Positions 27,001 to 35,327 of a DNA stretch of 35,327 nucleotides are shown piece after piece. The DNA comes from Prevotellaceae bacterium (GTDB taxonomy: Bacteria > Bacteroidota > Bacteroidia > Bacteroidales > Paludibacteraceae): assembly GCA_020636675.1 (NCBI GenBank), contig JACJXK010000025.1, positions 1 to 35,327 on the forward strand, read 5' to 3'. Each line of letters starts with the position of its first letter. Position 1 is the stretch's first letter. The notes below the pieces were generated by a model, which saw only the letters and a list, made by a program, of their open reading frames with translations, searched no databases and had not been told where the DNA came from. Both the position numbers and the translations under genes were made by a program.

Positions 27001-30000
27001 GCAAACTTCTTGCTTTCTAACCCTTTCACCCACAAAACAGAGTTATCGGGAATGCCGCCGGAAACCAATATTTCTACATAACCATCCGTTGATTTGGCAC
27101 AATCCAAAGATTTAGAATAAGACAAGATTTTCATGTCATACGGTTGGACAGATGGTAATACGACAGTCACAGAATCAGAATGCAAACGACAGTTGTCTTC
27201 CGCGAATACACAATAAGACCCTCCCGGCAATGCTACTACATCAAAGAGCGCAGATTCGTCGGACACATTAGACGGAGACAATGGATTACCATTGAGTGTA
27301 ACCCCATATCCAGAATCCCAACCGTCCACACGGAAATGGATTGCTCCATTAATTGGATTCAGACAAGTGACCGCATCAAATTTTATATTTTCGACAGAGA
27401 GAGATTGCGTCTTCGCATGGATAGACAACGGCTCGTTCACGTCAGAGAGAGCTGCGATACAATCTTCCGTACCGTAATAAGCGGTCAGTTGGTAATCCAA
27501 CGGTTCAAGACCGTCAAACAAGAGTGGCCCCATAGCAGCCGTTCCGGAACGTTTGTACTCCCTCACGCCGAAACTATAATTAGCAGAGGTCAGCACAACA
27601 GTTACCGCCTGGTTCGGATTCGGCGTCGAGAGATTAACGGTAACGGTACCATTATTTCCGTCCATACAGGTTTCGTCCGTCGAAGTATAGGAAACAGAAA
27701 GTCCTGTAAGGGAAGTCTCCGGCTCCACCTCTGCGGTTCTAATCAATTGTCCACATCCATTAGCCGGATTAATCAGACAGACATAAGAACCGACACCAAC
27801 ATTCTTCAACGAGTCACCGGTCTGGTCTGTGATATAATCAGCATAATCAAACCACTGATATTTGTAGGGAGCCTCCTCTCCCGAAACATGAGCCACGATA
27901 ACAGCCTCACACCCAAGGCCGAGCACCTCCAACGTGGCAGCCATCGTATCCGGACCTTCCACCTTCAGTGGAATCATAGACATATCCTGACAGCCTTCTG
28001 TCGGAGAAGTGATGAGAATCTGATAGTCGCCCTTCTTTCTATGGTCAAAACGGAGCGTCTCACCTTTGGAGTGACGGCCCATATCCTCGTCGTTCAGACG
28101 CAGATCGAACAGATCACCGGCACCGCCTTCCACCCTAAATTCGAAGAAGGCTTCCGTCCCTCTTGCACAGCGTACGGACAAAAGAGAATCGACAATCGAT
28201 ATCGTATAAGGATTGACAGACTGGACTTGCAGCGTCAGGGTGTCGATATCCGAACATCTGTCCGAAACGATGAAATCATAAGATGCACCGGCAAGGGAGT
28301 CATATTCTATAGTAGCAACAGAATCATCGGAGAGAGTCCAAGACTTCGCCTCCTTCTCCACTCCATCCAGCCGATATTCCCAATCACTCTTCCACCCGGC
28401 CACGGAGATTCGGACCATAGCATCCGGCCTTGTCATACATTTATTCATCGTCTGCTTGTCCACTTGCATAGAAAAGCCTTCATCAACTACAGACTTATAG
28501 AAATAAACAGTCTTGTCATCGAACGAACGGCAATCGCCATCCTTCACCCAACAACGCACCCTAGTAGAGTCACCCTTAGCCAACGAGGCATCAAAGTAGT
28601 GGCCATCCACCACACACTCGCCCTCGAATGTGGCACCTGCCACCTCCGTTGTCAATTCTACTAACGAAGTACTGTTTTTACAAACGACGCCGGCATCTTC
28701 CAATCCGCCGAACGGAACATTTCCTGTCCCCGATACCCGCTCAATGATAGTCAAAACCGTATCCACTCCACAAGTGTTGGTTACGGTCAGTTTCATCGGC
28801 ACTTCCGCCCGACGTGAATAGATATGGAAACGAGCCGGGTTGGCCGCATCATCCAATATTCTTACACTATCCACCTCCGTTGACCACTTGTACTTATAGG
28901 TATTAGCTTCCAACGTAGACAAACCAACCAATTCCACTTGCGCTGTATCGTCACGACAAACCACATCGTCGGCCAACTGCAAACCAAACTTAGCATCCGC
29001 AAAGCTGCAATCCACTTCGTAGGCTCCCGCACAATAAACCTTATCTCTCGGCACAAAACGCTGGTCGTCGGTAACAGGTGTCGTTCCCTCCGGAATCATC
29101 TTCACACTCTTGTCGCCCGGCAAGGCAACGTTAAGAAGAGCGATGTTTTTTCCAAAGCCTCCATTGTCCGACAAGGTAGAGACGAAATATTGTTTTTCCT
29201 CATCATAACTTCCATCCAATACGCCACCCAACGCAGAGGCAGGAAGCAGCACGTCATGCTCTCCCATGTGCCAATCATCTACCAATGTCTGCGGATTTAC
29301 GATATAGACATTATAGTCGGAAACAAACGCAGCGTTCGGAGCGTCCGAATTCTCCATATATCGCCTCATCTCGTTCACATTCAGAATATTTCCATGCATC
29401 GTCACAGATGCCATTTGCGATATGTAAACATCTCCATATCCGAATTCCCCTTCCGAAAGGGTATTGTTATATAAGAAATAGGAAATTTTTCTCTGTTTGG
29501 ATGCAAACGGACCATACAAGGAGATGGAGGTATTGTTCGCCAAGAAAGTGGAGTTCTGAATCACACCCGACCCTTCCGACAACAAATAGAGTCCATTCGC
29601 ATTAGACCGGAACGTCGACTTATCCACCATCACATAATGGCTATCGGCAAGAGATCTTGACGAATGGGACAATGCCGTGTATTCCATAGAATCAAAACGG
29701 CATTCTGACACGAGCAAAGAATCTGTACTGGAATACACACCCACATAATTGTGAGCGAAAGAGCAGTGGTCCAGTTTATAGTAAACACCCTCCACATTAC
29801 TAGAAGAGAGAGTGAGTGCCGCACTGCTACCTCTCGACACACATGAAGAACCCTCAAACTCCACTCCATATATATTGTTCCAGCCTGCGATCTTTGGTGA
29901 TATGTTCATCACATAATATCCATTATCCCGTCTATTTCCATAAGCGGCACCCACCGAACCGGGATATGCAGCCTCTACCGACACATCATCTCCTTTATAA

Positions 30001-33000
30001 TCGGCAGTCAACAAAGTATGGTTGACAAAAGGATCGGACAAAGCTCCCGTCCGCGCATCAGAAGGATAACCACCGTCCAGATTGACAAGTCTGACGGTGT
30101 TATAGGCGCGGAACCGGCTATCCGTCAATCTACCATAATTGTCCACCATCGGAGTGTACCGACCTTCCGCAATGTGGAAGGTGGCCCCGTTAGGAACAAT
30201 AGGGAAATATTGGGCGAAAGTGGTATCTGACATGGCATTCTCCCATGTGCGTCCCGTTCCGTCGCCGGATGCCTTCTGCTTCACATAATAATCAACGAAA
30301 GTAGGGAACTCGTATGCTCCCACACAACTGGTATCCTTACGAAGGAAACCACGTTGGTCCACATCTACCCGACGCATCTCCCTCGGGATGGACAACACCT
30401 CACCTCCGGCAAAGGCGGACGCAACGACAGCGACGGTCGGCGTGTAGCCTTCGTTCAGACGAAGTTTTCCCATAAAATAATCCGGATGGGAATACACGTA
30501 ATCGCCATCCAACACATTTTTCATTTCCGTAGGGTCCATCAACATATCTTTAGACCCGGCAATCCAACTGTTCCGCACGTCACAGATGTTGTAGTCCGTC
30601 TTCGTATTCATGACAGAACCTTCTGCCACAGCAAACGGACTTCCTCCATTACCGACCATGATATTACCGAACATCTCCACATCCGCACGATAGGCAGATG
30701 AGAAGACCACCATTCCGTCACCATTGTCCGTCTCCACATTCCCGTTACCGGTAAAGGTGTTGTTCACCAGAGAGAGCGAAACCTTCCCTTGCGCCTCCGA
30801 TGACCGGAGATGGAACACGCTTCCCCTAAAACTCCTATTGGAAACGAAAGAAGAATTGACAAACGAAGCCTCACCATCCGAAAGGTCTGCCACACCACCA
30901 TGTGTCGACTCGTAATCCCGGCCGCAAGATGCGGAAGTCACATTAAGTTCGAACGAAGACGAATTGACATTCAACAAAGCACTGTCCAATTGGAACACCG
31001 CACCATTTGTCGCCACGTTCTCATAAAAATAGCAATTGTCTATAGACACATTCCCCAACTTTCCCTTAATGGCAGAAGCCACGTTGTTTTTCATCACACA
31101 TCGTTGCATATTCAACGACGAGCGATTCAGATTCACCGCTCCATAATCGCAATTCGCCGCTCCGCTTAAAGTCAAGCCATAGAGCGACAGGTTATGTTTT
31201 CCATCCGTATAGAGCAACAGAGGCGCATTGTCTTCCGTTTTATCCACAACAACAGACTCCAAATGTCCATACATGCTGAAATAATCATTTTCACCCAAAT
31301 CGGCAGTCAACAGGGTTTCATACAAATCCGGACTGCTCGGAGTACCGACCACCGTCACCGTATCCGGATAACCACCGACCAACGTCACCGAGGCATTGAA
31401 CTCATATCCTTTTCCTATCTCCCTTACCTTCTGCAACGGCACATATCTACCGGCAGCGACATGGAAGGTGTCTCCATCATAGACGAATGGCAAATAGGCT
31501 GCAAAATCTTCGGGCGACATGGCATTCACCCAGTCGCTACCATCACCGGTTCCGTCCACCTTCACGTAATAGCCGTTGCGGCTATGCTCCGGACGAACCA
31601 CCAGATTCAACGAAACGATGCTGTCGCACCCCTGCCAAGTACGCAAGGTGTCTTTATATTCGATTCGGCAAGGTTTTGACGAAGAGAATATGGTATCGCC
31701 AAATGTATAACTCTCGGCCAACAATATAGTATCAGAGACGGTCGCATATACAGGTGTACATTTCAGCTCATACGCACCCATACAAGTCTGTTCCAAACGG
31801 GACGCACCACGTTGGTCTTCCGTCACGGTAGTCTCCGTGAGCGGGAAACGGATGAAGGTACCGTCCGGTAGACGGTCCGTCTTCAAAGCCACAGTAGGAG
31901 TGAAACCGCCGTTGTAAGAAAGGACAGGGGTGAAAAGGTGTTTCTCCGAATCGTAAGTGCCTTCAAAAAGGCTAGTGAGATAATATTCTTCTGTTTCTTT
32001 TTCTGTATATGCGCAAGCGTTACAAATTCCATCATTCAAATTAAAAGGTCTAATATATATATTTGTCTCATTATCAGGAATCCAAGTTGACATATCATAA
32101 TTCTCAGTCTGAGGATTCGTTCTTATTACATTCATTAAATTATTTGTAATTTCTTTAATTGAATATAATTCAGACAACATCGCATACCCTCTATTCTCGC
32201 CCTCTGATCTATTTCCCAAAATAATATTACCGTACAAATTTTGACTTTGAGCAATTCCCTGAATAGGCACTAAACCTAACACATCATTTCCTACTATCGT
32301 ATTATTTGTCAAATTCAAAACGGAAGCATATATTATTTGATACGTTTCATTATTAGCCAAAGTAGAGTTTCTTACGGATAGAGAATAAGAATAAATCAGA
32401 GGACGACGTTCATCCACAGCAACATTCTTACCGTTTTCCATGAACGTACAAGAATAAATTTCTGTAGGCCCGGTTCCCTGAATATATATCATTTTCTTAT
32501 TCTTCTCGAACAGAGAATACGCCACCTCTGTTGTTTGTGTACCTTCCCCATATATACACCAATCTTCATTCTCCTCAAATAGACAACTATCAATGCTCAT
32601 ATATGGAGCATTGTTGGCAATAACCTGCGATTGATTTTGTCCAAACTTAGATTTAGAGATCGCATTCTCTTTTTTGTCTGAATTATACAAATAGACAATA
32701 CCTTCCGAACAATCATTCTTCTCAAAATTAGAATTGGATATATGCAGCTCTGTATTATTTATGCACTTAACATTAGCATTATTATTCACCGCATTCACAG
32801 AATCCAACATCACCACCCCTTCAGAAGCCGCAAAGACAAGATTACCAACATTTTTTTCAAAATCACAACCAACTATCGTAGTTGTTTTCACATTAGGCAC
32901 CTGAATGGCATAGCTTCTGTTCTTGCCGAAATCGGTATGTGTTACATTCAACACCGCATCTTCATATAGCAAAGTTATCGCACTCGAACAATTCTCGAAA

Positions 33001-35162
33001 CTTGAATTATCCACCTCCACGTGTTGATTGTAAACAACTCCCAACACGCCATACGAACCCGCATTCAGCACATTTATTCCATCCAACCGGATATTCACCG
33101 CCTTTTCTTTTGCATAGAAAACATTGGAGGCATTATCGTCCGTTCCTGTTACGGTCATTTTCAGTCGGCCATTCTCATCCTTACTTTCTTCCACCTCATC
33201 ATCGCCCAGAATATCACCATCAAAAACAGTCTTATAGGTATCTGGCACAGAGACCGCACCCGTCAAGGCATCGGCAGGATAACCACCTATAATAGAGACA
33301 TCACTATTAATAACATAGCATAAATCACTCTTTTTTATGGGTTTATTTAGATTCACATCATAAACAGGCATATACCTACCTTCCGCCACATGGAACGTCA
33401 CGCCATCGGGCACCAAAGGCAAATAGAGTGCGAAATCCTCGCCGTTCATGGCGTTCTCCCAGTTGCGTCCGGAACCGTCGCCGGTGGCCGTGGTCTTGAC
33501 GTAGTAATTCTTGCGAGAGAGGTCTAACAAACATGACTCACAACAGACGGGATCGGAAAGATTGCTGGTCTGAATACCCCCGTAAGTAGCAGTGGCTGAA
33601 ATGCAGACCTTCTCTCTTCCCGCCATCTTTGTCCGGGGAAACGAATAGTTGAAATTACCATTATCGTCCGTAGTTACACTACCGAGAAACTCTTCTGCTG
33701 TTTGGTTCGTTCCCGTTGTGTAGAACAACTCCACTGTTGCCACACTGTCCACGTGCCCCTTCACCTTCAAATCCGACCCCGAAATTTCTATGCCATCAAT
33801 CGTCGGAATGGCCAGTCTTCTAAAATTCGAAATGGCCAGACTGTCCGTCGCAAGAAAAATATTACGGGAAATAACAGGATGAATCCGCACACTGTCCATC
33901 TGAATTGCATTTCCTCCGTTTCCATCAAATAAATTATCCCGAATGACAATTAATGGATCCACTGTTGTTTCAATACCAAAATCATAAAAATTAGGTCGCA
34001 AATAGACGGCGCCAGCCTCGTTCGGCACTTCATCTATACCAGAACTACCAAACCGATTGTTTTCCGCCACCAATGTATCACTTCCCCGATCATACAAACC
34101 GAACCCTTTTGCAATACCGTCTTTCGTTGCACCTAAAAAATCATTATTCTGAATCAACGTATAATCTGCATCTGTAATTACACCCTTGAACGGCTGTCCC
34201 TTTATTCCGAACTTATTATTTTTCAAACAAAGTTTCGAATGTTGCTTCGTCCCTTTTTGACGATACAGATACACATCTTGAACTGTTGCTCCATAAAATT
34301 CAGAATTAGTAATTGACAAATCAAATCCTGTCAATTTCACATACACGGAATAAGAACCCGCGCCATATACCTGACACGAATCAATCTCTGCGACTGAATG
34401 GCAATCAACTCCTCCAAACTGAAAAACGCTATTCACATTGTTTTTCACCATGCAGTTCTTTATTACCATAGAATCGGCATCGCCATTTAGCACAAACTTG
34501 TTATTGTAGAACTGACTATTCAGAATCTTCATTTTGGAGGTATACCCACTCGTACCTCCAATGACGACAGTGCCATTGTCCGTAAACACACAATCCTTAA
34601 TATTTAGTTCCCGCCAAGAATCACTCATTTTTTTCGAACTGAAAATCCGATTAGAGATAGAATCGCATGTGGATTCCTGCATATCTATCTTAATCCTATT
34701 CCCGCAGACACAAGCAAAATCATAACTATTCTCAAACACAGAGTTTTTTACCACAAAATTTGTCTCCGTCGAATCAAAATTCACAATCACTTTATTGGAA
34801 AACCGTTCGGTATCACCGAATCGAATCTTAATGTTCTCGAAAGAGAACACATCCATTTTTGTGTTTGGAAGGCTAAACATTGTCATATATTGAGAAGCCG
34901 TAATGGTAACTCTGCCCTCTGTAAGTGCACCATCTATCCTAACCGAAGATTTCACGTCAATCGTCGAATCTAACACAATGACAGATGAAACCGGCAACTC
35001 GAAGCGAACAACGGAGACTTCGGATTCTCCGTTGGCACTCTCTACCGCCCAACGCAAGGAGCCATCTCCCGCATCGTTGGTGTTGGTCACCGTGAAGGTT
35101 GATGCTGACAGCATCTGATTCATCAGACACGACAATATCAACAACAGAAACACTCTTCTCAT
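21003..35162 (-). CDS. Giant SprB-like surface adhesin with beta-helix modules (4719 aa)
   Basis: An uninterrupted 14.2-kb gene. A signal peptide (about 1-20) is followed by TNTNDAGDGSLRWAVESAN, a CSLREA-type opening of parallel beta-helix proteins. Beta-helix coils run to about 500. Three choice-of-anchor-Q modules follow at about 550-1135, 1195-1617 and 1625-2045. Each opens with YYVK...GDG...W.NAM and FHVA.GRY.P and closes with DQR...C.GAYE. From about 2060 to 4450 there are SprB/Ig-like repeats marked by single Cys, GG..PY and GDY.....GC patterns. A 15-residue Asp-Thr-rich tandem interrupts one repeat at 3653-3697. The last ~270 residues include a divergent sorting-like end. SprB of Flavobacterium is the T9SS-exported gliding adhesin; by analogy this protein mediates adhesion or surface contact. 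A type A T9SS cargo gene ends 49 bp upstream. Confidence 0.88.
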   Translation of the reverse strand: MRRVFLLLILSCLMNQMLSASTFTVTNTNDAGDGSLRWAVESANGESEVSVVRFELPVSSVIVLDSTIDVKSSVRIDGALTEGRVTITASQYMTMFSLPNTKMDVFSFENIKIRFGDTERFSNKVIVNFDSTETNFVVKNSVFENSYDFACVCGNRIKIDMQESTCDSISNRIFSSKKMSDSWRELNIKDCVFTDNGTVVIGGTSGYTSKMKILNSQFYNNKFVLNGDADSMVIKNCMVKNNVNSVFQFGGVDCHSVAEIDSCQVYGAGSYSVYVKLTGFDLSITNSEFYGATVQDVYLYRQKGTKQHSKLCLKNNKFGIKGQPFKGVITDADYTLIQNNDFLGATKDGIAKGFGLYDRGSDTLVAENNRFGSSGIDEVPNEAGAVYLRPNFYDFGIETTVDPLIVIRDNLFDGNGGNAIQMDSVRIHPVISRNIFLATDSLAISNFRRLAIPTIDGIEISGSDLKVKGHVDSVATVELFYTTGTNQTAEEFLGSVTTDDNGNFNYSFPRTKMAGREKVCISATATYGGIQTSNLSDPVCCESCLLDLSRKNYYVKTTATGDGSGRNWENAMNGEDFALYLPLVPDGVTFHVAEGRYMPVYDVNLNKPIKKSDLCYVINSDVSIIGGYPADALTGAVSVPDTYKTVFDGDILGDDEVEESKDENGRLKMTVTGTDDNASNVFYAKEKAVNIRLDGINVLNAGSYGVLGVVYNQHVEVDNSSFENCSSAITLLYEDAVLNVTHTDFGKNRSYAIQVPNVKTTTIVGCDFEKNVGNLVFAASEGVVMLDSVNAVNNNANVKCINNTELHISNSNFEKNDCSEGIVYLYNSDKKENAISKSKFGQNQSQVIANNAPYMSIDSCLFEENEDWCIYGEGTQTTEVAYSLFEKNKKMIYIQGTGPTEIYSCTFMENGKNVAVDERRPLIYSYSLSVRNSTLANNETYQIIYASVLNLTNNTIVGNDVLGLVPIQGIAQSQNLYGNIILGNRSEGENRGYAMLSELYSIKEITNNLMNVIRTNPQTENYDMSTWIPDNETNIYIRPFNLNDGICNACAYTEKETEEYYLTSLFEGTYDSEKHLFTPVLSYNGGFTPTVALKTDRLPDGTFIRFPLTETTVTEDQRGASRLEQTCMGAYELKCTPVYATVSDTILLAESYTFGDTIFSSSKPCRIEYKDTLRTWQGCDSIVSLNLVVRPEHSRNGYYVKVDGTGDGSDWVNAMSPEDFAAYLPFVYDGDTFHVAAGRYVPLQKVREIGKGYEFNASVTLVGGYPDTVTVVGTPSSPDLYETLLTADLGENDYFSMYGHLESVVVDKTEDNAPLLLYTDGKHNLSLYGLTLSGAANCDYGAVNLNRSSLNMQRCVMKNNVASAIKGKLGNVSIDNCYFYENVATNGAVFQLDSALLNVNSSSFELNVTSASCGRDYESTHGGVADLSDGEASFVNSSFVSNRSFRGSVFHLRSSEAQGKVSLSLVNNTFTGNGNVETDNGDGMVVFSSAYRADVEMFGNIMVGNGGSPFAVAEGSVMNTKTDYNICDVRNSWIAGSKDMLMDPTEMKNVLDGDYVYSHPDYFMGKLRLNEGYTPTVAVVASAFAGGEVLSIPREMRRVDVDQRGFLRKDTSCVGAYEFPTFVDYYVKQKASGDGTGRTWENAMSDTTFAQYFPIVPNGATFHIAEGRYTPMVDNYGRLTDSRFRAYNTVRLVNLDGGYPSDARTGALSDPFVNHTLLTADYKGDDVSVEAAYPGSVGAAYGNRRDNGYYVMNISPKIAGWNNIYGVEFEGSSCVSRGSSAALTLSSSNVEGVYYKLDHCSFAHNYVGVYSSTDSLLVSECRFDSMEYTALSHSSRSLADSHYVMVDKSTFRSNANGLYLLSEGSGVIQNSTFLANNTSISLYGPFASKQRKISYFLYNNTLSEGEFGYGDVYISQMASVTMHGNILNVNEMRRYMENSDAPNAAFVSDYNVYIVNPQTLVDDWHMGEHDVLLPASALGGVLDGSYDEEKQYFVSTLSDNGGFGKNIALLNVALPGDKSVKMIPEGTTPVTDDQRFVPRDKVYCAGAYEVDCSFADAKFGLQLADDVVCRDDTAQVELVGLSTLEANTYKYKWSTEVDSVRILDDAANPARFHIYSRRAEVPMKLTVTNTCGVDTVLTIIERVSGTGNVPFGGLEDAGVVCKNSTSLVELTTEVAGATFEGECVVDGHYFDASLAKGDSTRVRCWVKDGDCRSFDDKTVYFYKSVVDEGFSMQVDKQTMNKCMTRPDAMVRISVAGWKSDWEYRLDGVEKEAKSWTLSDDSVATIEYDSLAGASYDFIVSDRCSDIDTLTLQVQSVNPYTISIVDSLLSVRCARGTEAFFEFRVEGGAGDLFDLRLNDEDMGRHSKGETLRFDHRKKGDYQILITSPTEGCQDMSMIPLKVEGPDTMAATLEVLGLGCEAVIVAHVSGEEAPYKYQWFDYADYITDQTGDSLKNVGVGSYVCLINPANGCGQLIRTAEVEPETSLTGLSVSYTSTDETCMDGNNGTVTVNLSTPNPNQAVTVVLTSANYSFGVREYKRSGTAAMGPLLFDGLEPLDYQLTAYYGTEDCIAALSDVNEPLSIHAKTQSLSVENIKFDAVTCLNPINGAIHFRVDGWDSGYGVTLNGNPLSPSNVSDESALFDVVALPGGSYCVFAEDNCRLHSDSVTVVLPSVQPYDMKILSYSKSLDCAKSTDGYVEILVSGGIPDNSVLWVKGLESKKFAELPAKVKYESLSQGLYSFHYDSQVEGCFDYKIIDATIEGPDTLKANYIVGCEPDSTVINVIAKGESNEFEYLWKIPGVGELMTELPELEISNAEVNYDAEYICDVIAKNGCDTLSLPIKLLNASELSVPKINKKVDGQYCIGVDNASVQAWADKQSGYRATFALTDLSSGKLIGKRMVDGSEKIKFEGLAPSSYQIKLYYGGIDCELGGPVALDTVEIETLLPLSEDGRIIKDLTCLSEPNGFAQINIASGWSSHHLAALLHIDDDDGFIAEGGINPLYASSSSGQSAQYAFSNMKAGKYRIRISDVCVGARSYFDFEVKGIEPYRIELLDKTDFLPCYTDDTAHISIEIKGGAAKNQYYMDGESPVTLMHDSVINLTHLTAGDYKFHYYSTVNGCSDGIDKTVHIATDSVRIKLRKEGKDCVNAFLLAEVGGGSAPYSFAWGNENANPMKQESSAPYVLTNVGAGRFFATVTDNIGCSALSDTVSAVLVNVASGELGLKLDSVAINSLNCFGSETGDVKVFYSGNAYASNIGVALSRSGALVKEVVSASANDTILFSGLEFDQYDVRVFYQGAEDCTAGIDNLQRHVDVVKPDTFKVSFSATKTLCEKSHDAQIRTNTHAGVPSYLYEWHMLTVGEDELTVQESMGSDTLKGLPEGVSCWCRVTDRNGCEIKSDTFKIEYSGADTTKIENFQYDPYQRCKGHDNARVEVSFSSVSEMVAPYFTLEKLGSEAKLLDVVDADSLDSKILVDNVAPGKYRFFVGYPADGCPSLLDSTLEIKSLVNDFAFASNLDSTKGMTCFSDPNGFMNFHLEGASKGLEVTVAMGDSMVATLKADSVVGDCSYYSVDSLSKGDYTVTSGNVCGESAKTVYRMGGIDTYEVAVDTKLSKLRLKCPYSTDGVVAFSLKGGEPGATYRFEHYVDRKALFCDSVSVDTVIDIVRVDSVYRMDTIIDHVALDTIYKVDNTIDYIKSDTVYKTVFVTDSVGNLIKDRVEMHTFKDTTVAYYHCYQTIVSELKAVDATPTQVSESTYSYKDLLPETYYVTCRTSLEGCRDSVVKKVTVSRPLNVNFLVDTMQISCSSYSDGVMSVLPVRGVKPKYPKYMLKRDSSFVKVTDGYDVCYLCGLKKEQTTILGEQVTTYHYEPVSYDDKPVMTRINLINNENKLWLKTGDGELESMDESVADLIYGEEFVSMDWSILQNGEWMELPDYRKEVAGKTQLGIVLPDSSDVTEEAYYLNGDSLIVPVWSCSHLEKFWFDAMGNYQDVGVQTLSNLPATWYAVQLADSAGCVYNDTIEIRKPADALVIDSVRYLGLGDDCNPEKRQMVAYAKGGWGEYLYTFVDTVKMENGGAFDDGYLAGAAAKYDPSTKTGWGRSEFLTPGSYLVTVMDEKGCIVKAASREDVKTRVVLSADTASARCHGEVSSELKVHVGNDARSYHGLYVVKEHYSPCRDDVTACVDDSFGVILDGVKADANNDLTLNLSVGNHGIFVYEMNDDGSLGCGGYVKVMVVDTVKTIGMTRKFSTNVSCKGADDGEIELFITGGKSPYTLRRTNRWGDTTAVGSVKSWTIKASDLTDWKSEEPDALPLHVYSVEHLEPGDYYFTLVDDLGCHKVLGDTFALDTVVTIKEPERLVLTAASSSLCRGKGASNDLNVGSVSAKNVTGGTPPYLYSLTGGVSYSSEGVGYAGAVFDSESGFIPIVGDTGTVFKYEVKDANGCMRDTSLRFNRDVISVSRYDFLASSWSHNGDILALIDFCGPESAFDSVSYKFMNASGEVDSRVEELDKRMYIFDIAAGKPADRAVLEHLEDTRVVPDKFFTDKFNLIDGISESLANHITLVKLNDNTGSSSQKTADKVWSEFDVQMSSFFKGCRYETEVYGLKIAYDDVVLYDGGVDRRKDILAVNIYDDADGFSNISIVLSGDMDCDLYLYHMNGVTSWHEKTLAGSYIAQSGSLYDASGKTVYNKVVKFKDSMFDTENKESEVIVVYVKTKHDSYGTYMITK
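24072..24206 (-). repeat. Three 45-bp tandem units encoding DTVID/DSVYR repeats
   Basis: Residues 3653-3697 of the giant protein are three in-register 15-residue units: VDTVIDIVRVDSVYR, MDTIIDHVALDTIYK and VDNTIDYIKSDTVYK. They alternate D-T-(V/I) and Y-(R/K) and are embedded in a longer segment of similar composition. The unit is inserted inside an SprB-like repeat, so it extends a loop or forms a stalk-like beta hairpin stack. Confidence 0.8.
24603..28439 (-). repeat. Higher-order repeat of SprB-like domains in the giant adhesin
   Basis: Equivalent motifs C...P(D/N).......GW recur at Cys2242, Cys2600 and Cys2957, spacings of 358 and 357 residues (about 1.07 kb). They recur once more at Cys3520 after an expanded interval of 563. 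Each period contains the same order of four subunits: a C..P.NG unit, a PY.I...L.C.....GG unit ending GC, a GC.......G.....Y.W unit ending GC, and a unit ending F.GL...Y....YYG..DC. The longer third period holds roughly 206 extra residues, about two additional units. Confidence 0.75.
28990..33508 (-). repeat. Three diverged choice-of-anchor-Q/beta-helix modules within the giant gene
   Basis: Module 1 (about 33508-31760), module 2 (about 31575-30310) and module 3 (about 30290-29010) share a start block (YYVK, GDG, NAM, FHV/IA.GRY.P, GGYP) and an end block (DQR, C.GAYE). They differ strongly in the beta-helix coils between these blocks. Module 1 is the longest, and its coils are encoded by AT-rich DNA. 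The pattern indicates duplication of whole modules followed by replacement or divergence of the interior. Confidence 0.75.
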
Positions 35163-35211
35163 ATCATTTCAATTTAACTATTTAATCTAATCGACTATTT
35201 CCCCCGATTAT

Positions 35212-35327
35212 CTATTTCTTTTTCACAAAACGAGCCACCTTTTCCTCCTCACCATCCATAACCACCAAATGGTATATGCCCGGCTGAAGAGTAGATACGT
35301 TTACCTCCGGGCTGGCGTCTCCGGACT
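35212..35327 (-). CDS. C-terminal end of a T9SS cargo protein with type A sorting domain
   Basis: Only the last 38 codons are present, ending in TAG at 35212-35214. The peptide contains VNVSTLQPGIYHLVV followed by an acidic turn and ARFVKKK. This is the typical end of the T9SS type A sorting domain: an L..G.Y.V.V strand, a charged turn and a final basic strand ending in K. The passenger lies outside the window. The giant adhesin gene begins 49 bp after its stop codon, with no terminator between them, so both may be in one transcript. Confidence 0.85.
   Translation of the reverse strand, partial: SGDASPEVNVSTLQPGIYHLVVMDGEEEKVARFVKKK

Noticed and set aside
1..35327. tRNA, rRNA or riboswitch genes
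   Set aside because: No cloverleaf with CCA-side features, rRNA block or conserved aptamer pattern was noticed in any intergenic stretch.

Overview
The window looks like a T9SS-positive member of the Bacteroidota, probably Bacteroidales. The evidence is a gliding-motility-type (type B) T9SS sorting-domain tail at the left edge (1-89), a type A T9SS sorting-domain tail at the right edge (35212-35327), TAnnTTTG-type -7 promoter boxes, an SprB-like giant adhesin, and a TANFOR-type polymorphic-toxin protein. Genus cannot be fixed from this sequence alone. Almost everything is encoded on the minus strand and is read from right to left.

Layout in transcription order. (1) 35327-35212: tail of a type A T9SS cargo gene. 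(2) 35162-21003: one uninterrupted 4719-codon gene for a giant surface adhesin. It has a CSLREA-like N terminus, then three consecutive choice-of-anchor-Q/right-handed beta-helix modules, then about 2400 residues of SprB/Ig-like repeats. Part of that array is organised as a higher-order repeat of about 357 residues. (3) 20952-19186: an outer-membrane beta-barrel. (4) 19173-13690: an 1827-residue TANFOR-type polymorphic toxin with an internal HExxH metallopeptidase and a variable C-terminal toxin domain. Its stop codon overlaps the start of (5), a 156-codon candidate immunity gene (13693-13223). (6) 13117-12162: a small recombination zone with three 37-bp REP-like palindromes, an orphan immunity-like gene between two direct copies, and a truncated RAYT (REP-associated transposase) between two inverted copies. 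(7) 11914-8549 and 8471-6369: two secreted accessory proteins, one 1121-residue beta-rich and one with several FN3 domains, behind their own candidate promoter and operator. (8) 6297-6070: a decayed RHS-core fragment. (9) 5766-4024: an AAA-ATPase-like/PD-(D/E)XK protein. (10) 3927-1120: an M16 zinc peptidase. (11) 915-472: a small membrane-anchored hypothetical.

My reading is that items 3 to 8 form one effector-delivery locus: beta-barrel, TANFOR carrier with built-in protease and exchangeable toxin, matching immunity genes, large beta-rich and FN3 envelope partners, and what was once an RHS effector at the end. Three things in the sequence support exchange of the toxin end. There is a sharp base-composition step inside the toxin gene just after the peptidase (about 67% GC to about 38% GC in hand-counted 60-base blocks near 16.4 kb). 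There is a 4-bp overlapping downstream gene. There is a REP-flanked spare immunity-like gene. The giant adhesin and the beta-barrel are probably co-transcribed with the toxin (gaps of 50 and 12 bp), which would tie contact or adhesion to toxin delivery. That functional link is inference.
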